DNA from: an uncultured Pirellulaceae bacterium | GTDB taxonomy: Bacteria; Planctomycetota; Planctomycetia; Pirellulales; Pirellulaceae | Reading direction: 5' to 3' | Assembly (NCBI GenBank): GCA_934255105.1 | Contig: CAKQNH010000054.1 | Location: 1-12,822 of the forward strand | DNA length: 12,822 bases | Shown: one piece after another, positions 1 to 6,070 of the stretch | Numbering within the stretch: the first letter of the stretch is position 1 | Layout: each line of letters begins with the position of its first letter | Program-made: the position numbers and the translations under genes | Notes under the pieces: model-generated | The model's database searches: none | The model's input: only the letters and a program-made list of their open reading frames with translations | Told to the model about the DNA's origin: nothing

Positions 1-63
1 GTCCACGACGAAGGCGGGCTAGCGAAGCAAGGACCGGCGGAGCGGTCCACGACGAAGGCGGGT
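1..63. repeat. 44-bp direct repeat with internal hairpin (about 1.4 copies)
   Basis: The first 18 bases recur exactly at 45-62, giving a period of 44 bp; the window edge may hide further copies to the left. Inside the unit, GGACCG (31-36) and CGGTCC (43-48) can form a 6-bp stem around the loop GCGGAG (37-42). The same loop occurs with a different stem at 1952-1969 and 1992-2009. The repeat is seen directly; calling it a dispersed intergenic element is an inference. Confidence 0.7.
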
Positions 64-193
64 GGTGGAACGCAACCAATGCGATTGCGCGGGGACCCTA
101 TTGCTCGCCGACCATGAGGTTGCTACGGAGTCGTTCGCAAATAGGCTCTCGAGTTTCCTATTTACCTCGCTGCAATCTCATAGTTCCATTCGT

Positions 194-228
194 CATCTTA
201 CATCTTACATCTTACATCTTACATCTTG
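194..228. repeat. Heptamer microsatellite, five units of CATCTTA
   Basis: Four perfect copies of CATCTTA at 194-221 are followed by CATCTTG at 222-228. A simple tandem tract of this kind can change length by replication slippage. No gene or promoter is evident next to it, so no phase-variation role can be argued. Confidence 0.9.
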
Positions 229-500
229 CCTTTAGCAGCATAGCTGAGGATTTGGATAGCCTGAGGTGGAGCGCCGGCGAGCGTCAGCGAGCCAAGCGCA
301 ACCCCAGGAAGCCGTGCACCGCACGTTGCATCATCCCTGCGTGCATCCGCGACCGAGAGCCAAACTTTACCAGCGCGCGACACGTCTCCGCGGTCGCAAC
401 TTGTGTGAACTCGACGATGAAATGTGTGGCGCGATGTTGCGTGGGAATTGATGTGAGCCTGATTGATATTTTCGGCCAGATGCCCTCTCCCTCGCTTAGG

Positions 501-560
501 CTCGACCTCTCCCAGAGGGAGAAGATCCAGTGCGAGCAGAGCTCGTGCAAGAAAATCGAT
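501..560 (+). repeat. 60-bp dispersed repeat, copy A
   Basis: By eye, 55 of 60 bases match the reverse complement of 5768-5827. The element begins with CTCGACCTCTCCC, has GGGAG shortly after, and ends with AAGAAAATCGAT. Both copies lie 40-80 bp from an array of the AACGGGCA palindrome, so the two repeat types appear to travel or accumulate together. There is no coding potential of note. Confidence 0.8.
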
Positions 561-592
561 AGGGGAAAGGTTCACGAAATGTTGTGGGGTAT

Positions 593-679
593 AAACGGGC
601 AGGAGTGCTTATTCTACATTTCTAAACGGGCAGGAGTGCCCGTTCTACACTTCTAAACGGGCAGGAGTGCCCGTTCTAC
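593..679 (-). repeat. Three tandem 31-bp hairpin units beyond the kbl 3' end
   Basis: The unit core is AACGGGCA-GGAG-TGCCCGTT followed by CTAC. Copies start near 594, 625 and 656 with a 31-bp period. Units 2 and 3 are perfect 8-bp palindromes (625-632/637-644 and 656-663/668-675); unit 1 has a decayed right arm. The array ends 11 bp before the kbl stop codon (691-693), so in the kbl transcript it follows as hairpins reading AACGGGCA-CTCC-TGCCCGTT and then a short T run. That fits a 3'-end role such as termination or protection from exonucleases, but the role is inferred. Confidence 0.85.
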
Positions 680-690
680 GGGGAGACCGT

Positions 691-1875
691 TTAAATTCCG
701 AGTTCAGCTTTGGACTCGGCGAATTTTTCAATGGCAAATGTCAAGTCATCCTTCGTATGCGCGGCGGAGATCTGCGTGCGGATGCGAGCTTTGCCCTGAG
801 GGACTACGGGATAGGAAAAACCGATCACATACACGCCCTTATCCAGCATGACCTCGGCCATTTGACCAGCCAGCGCGGCATCGCCCAGCATGATTGGAAC
901 GATGGGGTGTTCGCCCGGCAGAACTTGCAGGCCAGTCCGCTGGATGCCTTGGCGGAAAAATGCGGTGTTGGCCGCTAGCTTGTCGCGCAATTCTGTGGAT
1001 TGATTGAGCATCTCCAGCGCCTGCAGCGACGCGGCGACAATGGGCGGAGCCAACGAGTTGGAAAACAGATAGGGGCGCGAACGCTGGCGTAGTAGTTGGA
1101 CGATCTTAGAGCGGCCGCTGGTGTAGCCGCCGCTGGCTCCACCGAGCGCCTTGCCGAGCGTTCCAGTGAGGATGTCGATCCGCTCCAATACGCCGCAGTG
1201 CTCGTGCGTGCCGCGACCCCGCGCACCCACAAAGCCCACTGCGTGCGAATCGTCCACCATCACTAACGCATCGTGTTTGTCGGCCAATTCACAGATGCCC
1301 GCCAAGTCGGCTAGGCTGCCGTCCATCGAGAATACACCGTCGGTAGCGATCATGCGGAAGCGCGCACTACGCGCTTCGACCAGCTTGTCTTCTAGATCGG
1401 CCAGGTCGTTATTGCGGTAGCGAAAACGCTGCGCTTTGCACAGTCGCACGCCGTCGATAATCGAGGCGTGGTTCAGTTCATCGGAGATGATGGCGTCTTG
1501 ATCGCCCAGCAGTGTTTCGAATAGTCCACCGTTGGCGTCGTAACAGGACGAGTAGAGGATGGTGTCCTCGGTCCCCAGGAAATCGCTGAGTTGTTGCTCG
1601 AGCTGTTTGTGGATCGTCTGGGTGCCGCAGATGAAGCGCACTGAAGATAGACCGAAGCCCCAACGATCCAGTGCGGCCTGGGCGGCTTGGATCAGTTTGG
1701 GGTGATCGCTCAGCCCCAGATAATTGTTAGCGCACAAGTTAAGCACACGCTTGCCACCGGTGACTTCGATGTGTGCATCCTGCGGCGTCACGATGACTCG
1801 CTCAGGCTTAAACGTCCCCGCCTCGCGAATAGCATCGATCTGCTGGGAGAGATGTTCGAGGAATGCAGTGCGCAT
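691..1875 (-). CDS. kbl: 2-amino-3-ketobutyrate CoA ligase (glycine C-acetyltransferase)
   Basis: This PLP-dependent enzyme cleaves 2-amino-3-oxobutyrate with CoA to give glycine and acetyl-CoA, the second step of threonine degradation by the dehydrogenase route. The 394-aa product matches the family length (about 398). Hallmarks are CANNYLGL near residues 48-55, the VRFICGTQ segment (79-86), the PLP-associated DDSHAVGF block (208-215), and the Schiff-base lysine in [10 protein letters not shown] at about K242. The C-terminal HIS/arginine-rich stretch [11 protein letters not shown] is also typical. The frame stays open to 1992, but the ATG at 1875 is preferred: homology begins at [10 protein letters not shown], and the added 39 residues would be translated from intergenic repeat DNA. 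The gene lies downstream of tdh on the same strand, so a tdh-kbl operon is expected. Confidence 0.97.
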   Translation of the reverse strand: MRTAFLEHLSQQIDAIREAGTFKPERVIVTPQDAHIEVTGGKRVLNLCANNYLGLSDHPKLIQAAQAALDRWGFGLSSVRFICGTQTIHKQLEQQLSDFLGTEDTILYSSCYDANGGLFETLLGDQDAIISDELNHASIIDGVRLCKAQRFRYRNNDLADLEDKLVEARSARFRMIATDGVFSMDGSLADLAGICELADKHDALVMVDDSHAVGFVGARGRGTHEHCGVLERIDILTGTLGKALGGASGGYTSGRSKIVQLLRQRSRPYLFSNSLAPPIVAASLQALEMLNQSTELRDKLAANTAFFRQGIQRTGLQVLPGEHPIVPIMLGDAALAGQMAEVMLDKGVYVIGFSYPVVPQGKARIRTQISAAHTKDDLTFAIEKFAESKAELGI

Positions 1876-1901
1876 ATATATTTGCTCTCGGTTAGCGTAA
1901 T

Positions 1902-1922
1902 GTGGCTCGACGCTCCGCGTCG
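1902..1922 (+). repeat. Inverted copy of the spacer hairpin element
   Basis: Positions 1902-1918 match the reverse complement of 1998-2014 at 16 of 17 bases, and of 1958-1974 slightly less well. Locally, CGACG (1908-1912) can pair with CGTCG (1918-1922). It lies 27 bases upstream of the kbl ATG in the transcript, so base pairing with the other copies could affect access to the kbl start. Confidence 0.7.
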
Positions 1923-1943
1923 TATATCCTCTCTTATCCTCTC

Positions 1944-2015
1944 TAGCAACACCGACGGCGGAGCGTCGGGCTACTTTCCTCAATAGCAACACCGACGGCG
2001 GAGCGTCGGGCCACT
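1944..2015. repeat. Two direct copies of a hairpin element, 40-bp period
   Basis: TAGCAACACCGACG starts at 1944 and again at 1984, and the similarity runs on for about 37 bases. Each copy contains CCGACG-GCGGAG-CGTCGG, a 6-bp stem around a 6-base loop (1952-1969 and 1992-2009). The two copies differ at only a few positions, which suggests recent duplication. Confidence 0.9.
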
Positions 2016-2019
2016 TTCT

Positions 2020-3054
2020 TTAAACATCCTTCCAATCCAAGATCACTTTACCTGAGTTGCCCGAGAGCATAACTTGAAAACCTTGTTCAAATTCGTGGGC
2101 AGCAAAGCGATGCGTGATCACCGGACGAATATTGAGACCACTTTCCAGCATGACGCTCATTTGATACCACGTCTCATACATTTCTCGGCCATAGATCCCT
2201 TTGATCGTTAGCATATTGAAGACCACCGTGTTCCAGTCGATGGCAATGGGCTCGGCCGGAATACCCAGCATGGCAATCTTTCCGCCGTGAGCCATGTTGG
2301 CTAGCAGATCGCGAAAGGCTTGTGGATTGCCGGACATCTCTAGTCCCACGTCGAAACCTTCCTTCATCCCCAATCGTTGCTGCAACTCGGGCAACGTCTC
2401 GGTACCGGCGACATTGTGCGCCACGGTGACTCCCATATCTCTAGCCAGCGAGAGGCGATAGTCGTTGACATCGGTGATCACTACGAATCGCGCTCCGGCG
2501 TGTTTGGCGACGGCTGCTGCCATAATTCCGATCGGCCCCGCCCCGGTGATCAGTACATCTTCACCCAGCACTGGAAATGACAGAGCGGTGTGGACCGCGT
2601 TGCCCAGGGGGTCGAAAATTGCCGCCACATCGCGGTCGATATCCGGCCGGTGGTGCCACACATTGGTCATCGGCAATACGATGTACTCTGCAAAGGCCCC
2701 CGGCCGGTTGACGCCCACGCCGCTGGTGTCTTTGCACAAGTGCCGCCGGCCTGCCAGGCAGTTTCGACAACGTCCGCACACGACATGTCCTTCGCCGCTG
2801 ACGACTTCGCCGACGTGGAAGTCGGTGACATTCGAGCCCACGGCTACGATTTCGCCAACGAACTCATGCCCTACGACCATGGGGACGGGAATCGTTTTCT
2901 GGGCCCAGGTATCCCACTTGTAGATATGCACGTCAGTACCACAAATGCCGGTGCGATCGACGCGGATTAGAACATCGTTGATACCGTATTGCGGTTCAGG
3001 TACATCCTCGAGCCATAAGCCGGGCTCAGCGTAGCGTTTGACCAATGCCTTCAT
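2020..3054 (-). CDS. tdh: L-threonine 3-dehydrogenase
   Basis: This zinc-dependent, NAD-linked dehydrogenase oxidises L-threonine to 2-amino-3-oxobutyrate, which Kbl then cleaves. The 344-aa product has the usual length (E. coli Tdh is 341). Catalytic zinc ligands are C38 (GICGTD), H63 and E64 (GHEF). The structural zinc is held by C93, C96, C99 and C107. T40 and H43, conserved in this enzyme, are present. A Rossmann motif TGAGPIGI near residues 170-177 binds NAD, followed by an acidic ITDVND segment. These features separate it from general alcohol or sorbitol dehydrogenases. The start at 3054 fits the family N-terminus MKALVKRY; the ribosome-binding match upstream is weak. It is the first gene of the pair with kbl. 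Confidence 0.97.
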   Translation of the reverse strand: MKALVKRYAEPGLWLEDVPEPQYGINDVLIRVDRTGICGTDVHIYKWDTWAQKTIPVPMVVGHEFVGEIVAVGSNVTDFHVGEVVSGEGHVVCGRCRNCLAGRRHLCKDTSGVGVNRPGAFAEYIVLPMTNVWHHRPDIDRDVAAIFDPLGNAVHTALSFPVLGEDVLITGAGPIGIMAAAVAKHAGARFVVITDVNDYRLSLARDMGVTVAHNVAGTETLPELQQRLGMKEGFDVGLEMSGNPQAFRDLLANMAHGGKIAMLGIPAEPIAIDWNTVVFNMLTIKGIYGREMYETWYQMSVMLESGLNIRPVITHRFAAHEFEQGFQVMLSGNSGKVILDWKDV

Positions 3055-3728
3055 AGGATTCTCTGCAGAAAGTGAGGGGCCAGCGAAGCATTTTGAGAAG
3101 CATAACTGAACTGCCGTAGCCGAAGTCGCCAGACTTTGGGAATCGAGCTTTGCAAGTCCACTAGTTTATCGAAAGCTTGGCACCCTGGGCTACCCGGCCC
3201 GGTGATAGTTATAAACTGGCCCGATGCTAGCCACAATGGATGACAATTGGTGCTGGGAGTGTGGGCTTAGGCCGTTTGAGAGGTTCGTGAGGCGGCTAAA
3301 GCCTGGACTCCAACGGGTGCGCTGGGCGGCTAAAGCCTGGACTCCAACGGGTGCGCGTGAGGCGGCTATGGCCTCCATGGCGGCGCTTAGGTCGGCAGTT
3401 TTTCAAGATCCACAGGAGGAGCGGGAACCTTTGAGGGCGTTTGCTGTCTAAGTATATGTCGGTTTTTTTGGGAAATTCCCGCGTGTGAAGGATGGCGTGG
3501 AATATACCCTTGCCGGTACTGTCGGGGGGCTGGCTAACCGATGCCAGCGCTCGGTCGCGCTAGCAATGCGCAACCGGCCGAAGGCACTGGAGTTCTTCCC
3601 TTCCCGCGCCCGATATTGATGTTTATCCTGGCTTATAGATGAACGCTCGCCAGCTACAGAAACTCTACCCTCTGAGGTGGGTTCAATCGGCTAGCCTGCA
3701 CATTTGCAAACCACTTAACTTGAGAATC
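3055..3728. other. Intergenic region between divergent tdh and the small gene/ATPase pair
   Basis: This stretch should hold the promoters of tdh (minus) and of the plus-strand pair. No convincing -35/-10 pair was found for either. It contains a tandem repeat (3291-3376), an 11-base palindrome GGGAAATTCCC at 3470-3480 next to a run of seven Ts, and a 6-bp inverted repeat GCTGGC/GCCAGC at 3529-3534 and 3543-3548. An open frame at 3224-3451 overlaps the repeat and is judged non-coding. If the small gene starts at 3639, the region ends there instead. Confidence 0.55.
3291..3376. repeat. Tandem repeat, unit begins GGCGGCTAAAGCCTGGACTC
   Basis: Copies start at 3291 and 3325, with 32 identical leading bases, and a decayed partial copy starts at 3361. 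The core GGCTAAAGCC is itself a short palindrome. It resembles an intergenic repeat I associate with Pirellula/Rhodopirellula-type genomes; that link is from memory. It has no coding value. Confidence 0.85.
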
Positions 3729-4103
3729 ATGACTATCCCGATCGTCACGCCCATTACATCACTTCGATCTCGCGCGAGCAGCGACTCGCTGGGATATGAT
3801 TTTGCGCTGCTGGGTTTGAAGGTGAGTGAATCCCGAGTGAATGTTATTCGACGTGCTGCCAGTCGAACCGCTGCGCGGATTCAACAGGTGACTAACAACG
3901 ACTCGATCGAGGCCGATCAAATGCTATCGGATCTGGCCACGAGCACCTACCGCCTGCTCGATCCTCGGCGGCGGATGAAACCACACGAGCGTATCCAACT
4001 GTCCATTATCGACGATTTCGATTTTGAATTGCAGAAGGGTTCACGCACGCCTTTGGTCAACGGTCTGCGTCAGGCAGATTTTGCTTCGGCCACAGCCAGC
4101 TAG
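3729..4103 (+). CDS. Small hypothetical protein upstream of the AAA+ ATPase
   Basis: The family is not recognised. From the ATG at 3729 the product has 124 residues; an in-frame ATG at 3639 would add 30 residues of less protein-like sequence, and neither start has a clear ribosome-binding site. The protein looks soluble, with no signal peptide or membrane segment. A helical, basic central part reads [20 protein letters not shown] and continues to [20 protein letters not shown]. The pattern 'LGL, basic helix, acidic helix, LLDPxxR' recalls the degenerate J-domain-like module seen at the N-terminus of many planctomycete signalling proteins; this is a tentative resemblance. The stop lies 13 bases before the ATPase ATG at 4117, so the two could be co-transcribed. 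Confidence 0.65.
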   Translation: MTIPIVTPITSLRSRASSDSLGYDFALLGLKVSESRVNVIRRAASRTAARIQQVTNNDSIEADQMLSDLATSTYRLLDPRRRMKPHERIQLSIIDDFDFELQKGSRTPLVNGLRQADFASATAS

Positions 4104-4112
4104 GCAGTTGGG

Positions 4113-4118
4113 TATAAT
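4113..4118 (+). promoter_or_regulatory. Possible -10 box TATAAT overlapping the ATPase start
   Basis: A perfect TATAAT spans 4113-4118 and overlaps the ATG at 4117. If it is a working -10 element, transcripts would begin near 4125 and the ATPase would have to start at the ATG at 4159. No good -35 hexamer lies 16-18 bases upstream and there is no extended -10 TG, so it may be chance. Confidence 0.25.
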
Positions 4119-5580
4119 GAGCGAGACTAGTTCTCGACTCCTTTATCAAGCGTTTAAAATGCCTTCAGCTACATCGACTCGCTCCGCCACGTTGGCTCAA
4201 CTGCGCGACAGCGGTTGGCAGTCCAAGACTGTCAAACAGGAAATCCTGGCCAACTTCACGCGCATGTTAGCCGCTGACGAAACGCTCTACCCGGGCATTA
4301 TCGGTTATGAAGACACGGTTATTCCTGAAATCAACATCGCTCTGCTGGCCGGGCATGACATGCTTTTTCTGGGCGAAAAGGGGCAGGCCAAGAGTCGCCT
4401 GATGCGCTCGCTGGTCGCCTTCCTCGATCCCGAGATTCCCTATCTAGATATTCCTGGCGCGCCGATTCATGAAGACCCCTTCGCACCCATAACCACACTG
4501 GGCAAACGCTTTGTGGCCGAGCATAGCCCCGAGCAAACGCCCATCGCCTGGTGGCCTCGCAGTGAACGCTACGCGGAAAGGCTGAGCCCTGGTACGAAAT
4601 TCGCCGACATTATCGGCGAGATTGACCCATCGAAGCTGACCGGTGGTGTGAGCATGAGCACGGAGGAGGCTTTGCATTTTGGACTGATTCCGCGGATGCA
4701 TCGCGGCATCTTCGCGATGAATGAACTGCCCGAACTGGATGAACTGGTTCAGGTCGGTTTGTTCAATATTTTGGAGGAGCGCGATGTGCAAATTCGCGGT
4801 TATCCCATCCGCTTCGATTTGGACATCTTCATTTTATTTTCCGCCAACCCCAGCACGTACAATCGCAGTGGAAAAGTCATTCCACAGCTCAAGGACCGCA
4901 TCGGATCGATCATTCAAACGCACTATCCGCGCGAGCGTGAGCTGGGAATTGAGATCTTGCAGCAGGAGGCCAATATCGACTTGGAGGGGGACTATCCGGT
5001 TCAGATTCCCTACTTCATGTCGGAGATTATCGAAGAGATCACGCTGCAAGCTCGCAAGAGCAAGTATGTCGATCAGGCTTCTGGAGTGTCCGCGCGCTTC
5101 AGCTTGGCAAATTATCGCGCCATGGTGGCCAGTGCGCGGCAGCGAGCCATCGTGCTGGGTGAGTCGCCGGCAGTTCCCCGTATCAGCGATTTGGGGCACC
5201 TCTACTCCTCCTCGCTCGGCAAACTGGAGCTCGACCTGATGGGCAGTCACCAGATGTCGGAACGACAAGTGGTCGATGCGCTCATTGCGGGGGCGATCAA
5301 GACGGTCTTTGAGCAGTACGTCGAGGAGCACGGTCTGGGGGAGATCGCCGAGATTTTTCGCAAGGGAGTGCGGATCGAAGTCGGCGACATGCTTCCCAGT
5401 TCAGCTTATGCTGAACGATTACAAATCGTGCCGCCCGCTTGGGACAAAGCCTTTGAAGTCAATGCCAGTGAGAACGAAGCGGTGCGCGCCTCGTGCGTCG
5501 AATTTGTACTCGCCGGACTCTACTCGCTTGACCAAATCAGTCGCGCTCAAAAACATGGCAAGCTGCACTACGAATTCTAG
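4117..5580 (+). CDS. MoxR/magnesium-chelatase-like AAA+ ATPase
   Basis: This is a 487-aa AAA+ ATPase of the ChlI/MoxR group, which uses ATP hydrolysis to remodel partner proteins, usually together with a VWA-domain protein. The Walker A is the variant GEKGQAKS (86-93, with K92). The Walker B region is GIFAMNEL (197-204), with N before the catalytic E203 instead of D. Sensor 1 is in FSANPSTYN (N244), and LKDR gives a likely arginine finger at R261. [20 protein letters not shown] before Walker B matches the ChlI-type insertion. There is no signal peptide. Recognisable homology starts near [10 protein letters not shown], so the ATG at 4159 is a good alternative start; a TTG at 4024 inside the upstream gene is unlikely. 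No VWA gene is next to it here, so its partner is unknown. Confidence 0.88.
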   Translation: MSETSSRLLYQAFKMPSATSTRSATLAQLRDSGWQSKTVKQEILANFTRMLAADETLYPGIIGYEDTVIPEINIALLAGHDMLFLGEKGQAKSRLMRSLVAFLDPEIPYLDIPGAPIHEDPFAPITTLGKRFVAEHSPEQTPIAWWPRSERYAERLSPGTKFADIIGEIDPSKLTGGVSMSTEEALHFGLIPRMHRGIFAMNELPELDELVQVGLFNILEERDVQIRGYPIRFDLDIFILFSANPSTYNRSGKVIPQLKDRIGSIIQTHYPRERELGIEILQQEANIDLEGDYPVQIPYFMSEIIEEITLQARKSKYVDQASGVSARFSLANYRAMVASARQRAIVLGESPAVPRISDLGHLYSSSLGKLELDLMGSHQMSERQVVDALIAGAIKTVFEQYVEEHGLGEIAEIFRKGVRIEVGDMLPSSAYAERLQIVPPAWDKAFEVNASENEAVRASCVEFVLAGLYSLDQISRAQKHGKLHYEF

Positions 5581-5610
5581 GTTAAACCACATCATGCTAG
5601 CTGGCAGTGG

Positions 5611-5633
5611 AACGGGCACTCCTGCCCGTTTCC
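5611..5633 (+). terminator. Hairpin 30 bp past the ATPase stop
   Basis: AACGGGCA (5611-5618) and TGCCCGTT (5623-5630) form a perfect 8-bp stem around the loop CTCC, followed by only TT before C. It is the same palindrome as the tandem arrays and reads in the same sense relative to the upstream gene. The short T run makes it an imperfect intrinsic terminator. Confidence 0.45.
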
Positions 5634-5690
5634 TCCATAGCATTAATACTCTTGCCTTTTTATATCCCACATCTCAAAAGGCATCGGCCC

Positions 5691-5711
5691 CATGCCATCT
5701 TGCCTGGCATG
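5691..5711. repeat. 7-bp inverted repeat CATGCCA/TGGCATG
   Basis: A perfect 7-bp stem (5691-5697 with 5705-5711) surrounds the loop TCTTGCC. It lies in the middle of the convergent spacer. No T-run follows on either strand, so a terminator call is not justified. Confidence 0.55.
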
Positions 5712-5767
5712 AGTCAAGTTTTGCGAGTTAGCCATCGCCGCACGTCCTGCGACCACTCCTGCTTCCC

Positions 5768-5827
5768 ATCGATTTTCTTGCGCTAGCTCTGCTCGCGCTG
5801 GCTCTTCTCCCTTTGGGAGAGGTCGAG
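5768..5827 (-). repeat. 60-bp dispersed repeat, copy B (inverted)
   Basis: It matches the reverse complement of 501-560 at 55 of 60 bases by eye. The two copies bracket about 5.2 kb carrying kbl, tdh, the small gene and the ATPase gene. As with copy A, an array of the AACGGGCA palindrome follows within 80 bp. Confidence 0.8.
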
Positions 5828-5900
5828 GCTAGGCTCGACCACTCCCGCTGCGCGTGTAGGGGCACGGTTCGCGCGGGCAGGAGATGACTTGTGGGGTATC

Positions 5901-6070
5901 AAACGGGCAGGAGTGCACGTTCTACTTGAAAACGGGCAGGAGTGCCCGTTCTACTTGAAAACGGTCAGGAGTGCTCGTTCTACTTGAAAACGGTCAGGAG
6001 TGCTCGTTCTACTTGAAAACGGTCAGGAGTACACGTTCTACTTGAAAACGGGCAGGAGTGCTCGTTCTAC
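5901..6070 (-). repeat. Six tandem 29-bp hairpin units ending in the M48 stop codon
   Basis: The C of AACGG recurs at 5904, 5933, 5962, 5991, 6020 and 6049, an exact 29-bp period. Unit 2 is the perfect palindrome (5931-5938/5943-5950). Units 3-5 share AACGGTCA in the left arm, pointing to local duplication, and units 1, 3, 4, 5 and 6 have mismatches in the stem. The linker CTACTTGAA is constant, so this is not a CRISPR. The last CTAC carries the stop codon of the M48 gene (minus strand TAG, 6067-6069). Read from that gene, the array forms a series of hairpins at its 3' end. Confidence 0.9.

Larger units (their letters stand above)
64..592. other. Gene-free stretch downstream of kbl
   Basis: I see no convincing gene here. 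Open frames exist on both strands, but they run through repeat DNA (the heptamer tract at 194-228 and the 60-bp element at 501-560), give compositionally odd peptides with no recognisable motif, and overlap one another on opposite strands. No tRNA-like or other structured RNA was recognised. The stretch looks like a mosaic of short intergenic repeats lying beyond the 3' end of the tdh-kbl operon. Confidence 0.6.
1876..2019 (-). promoter_or_regulatory. tdh-kbl spacer with a hairpin cluster
   Basis: The 144-bp spacer holds two direct 40-bp-period hairpins and one inverted copy (listed separately). Read on the minus strand, they would lie in the tdh-kbl transcript ahead of the kbl start. The bases just before the kbl ATG read CCGAGAGCAAATATAT, giving only a weak GAGAG ribosome-binding match. 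A role in setting kbl translation or partly ending the transcript is possible but not shown. Confidence 0.4.
5581..6066. other. Convergent spacer between the ATPase and the M48 peptidase genes
   Basis: No gene is supported here. The spacer holds a hairpin at 5611-5630, an inverted repeat CATGCCA/TGGCATG at 5691-5697 and 5705-5711, the second copy of the 60-bp repeat (5768-5827), and the six-unit tandem array (5901-6070). It lies between the 3' ends of two genes, so its likely contribution is transcript termination from both sides. Confidence 0.65.

Noticed and set aside
114..656. Open frame of 180 codons on the plus strand, with opposing frames on the minus strand (219-575)
   Set aside because: It runs through the heptamer tract, the 60-bp dispersed repeat and the hairpin array. 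The peptides have no coherent motif and the frames overlap on both strands.
1876..1992. N-terminal extension of kbl
   Set aside because: The extra 39 codons translate intergenic hairpin repeats, and Kbl homology begins at the ATG at 1875.
2465..2970. Plus-strand open frames opposite tdh
   Set aside because: They are antisense shadows of the well-supported tdh coding sequence, caused by its codon bias.
3224..3451. 75-codon open frame in the tdh upstream region
   Set aside because: It is largely a translation of the GGCGGCTAAAGCC tandem repeat and has no ribosome-binding site or recognisable motif.
3470..3480. Palindrome GGGAAATTCCC next to a T run as a terminator
   Set aside because: The T run precedes the palindrome on the plus strand and becomes an A run on the minus strand, so it does not fit an intrinsic terminator in either direction. 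It may be a binding site, but there is only one copy.
5901..6070. CRISPR-like array of six regularly spaced palindromic units
   Set aside because: The sequence between palindromes is constant and about 9 bases long. There are no unique spacers of about 30 bases and no cas genes nearby.
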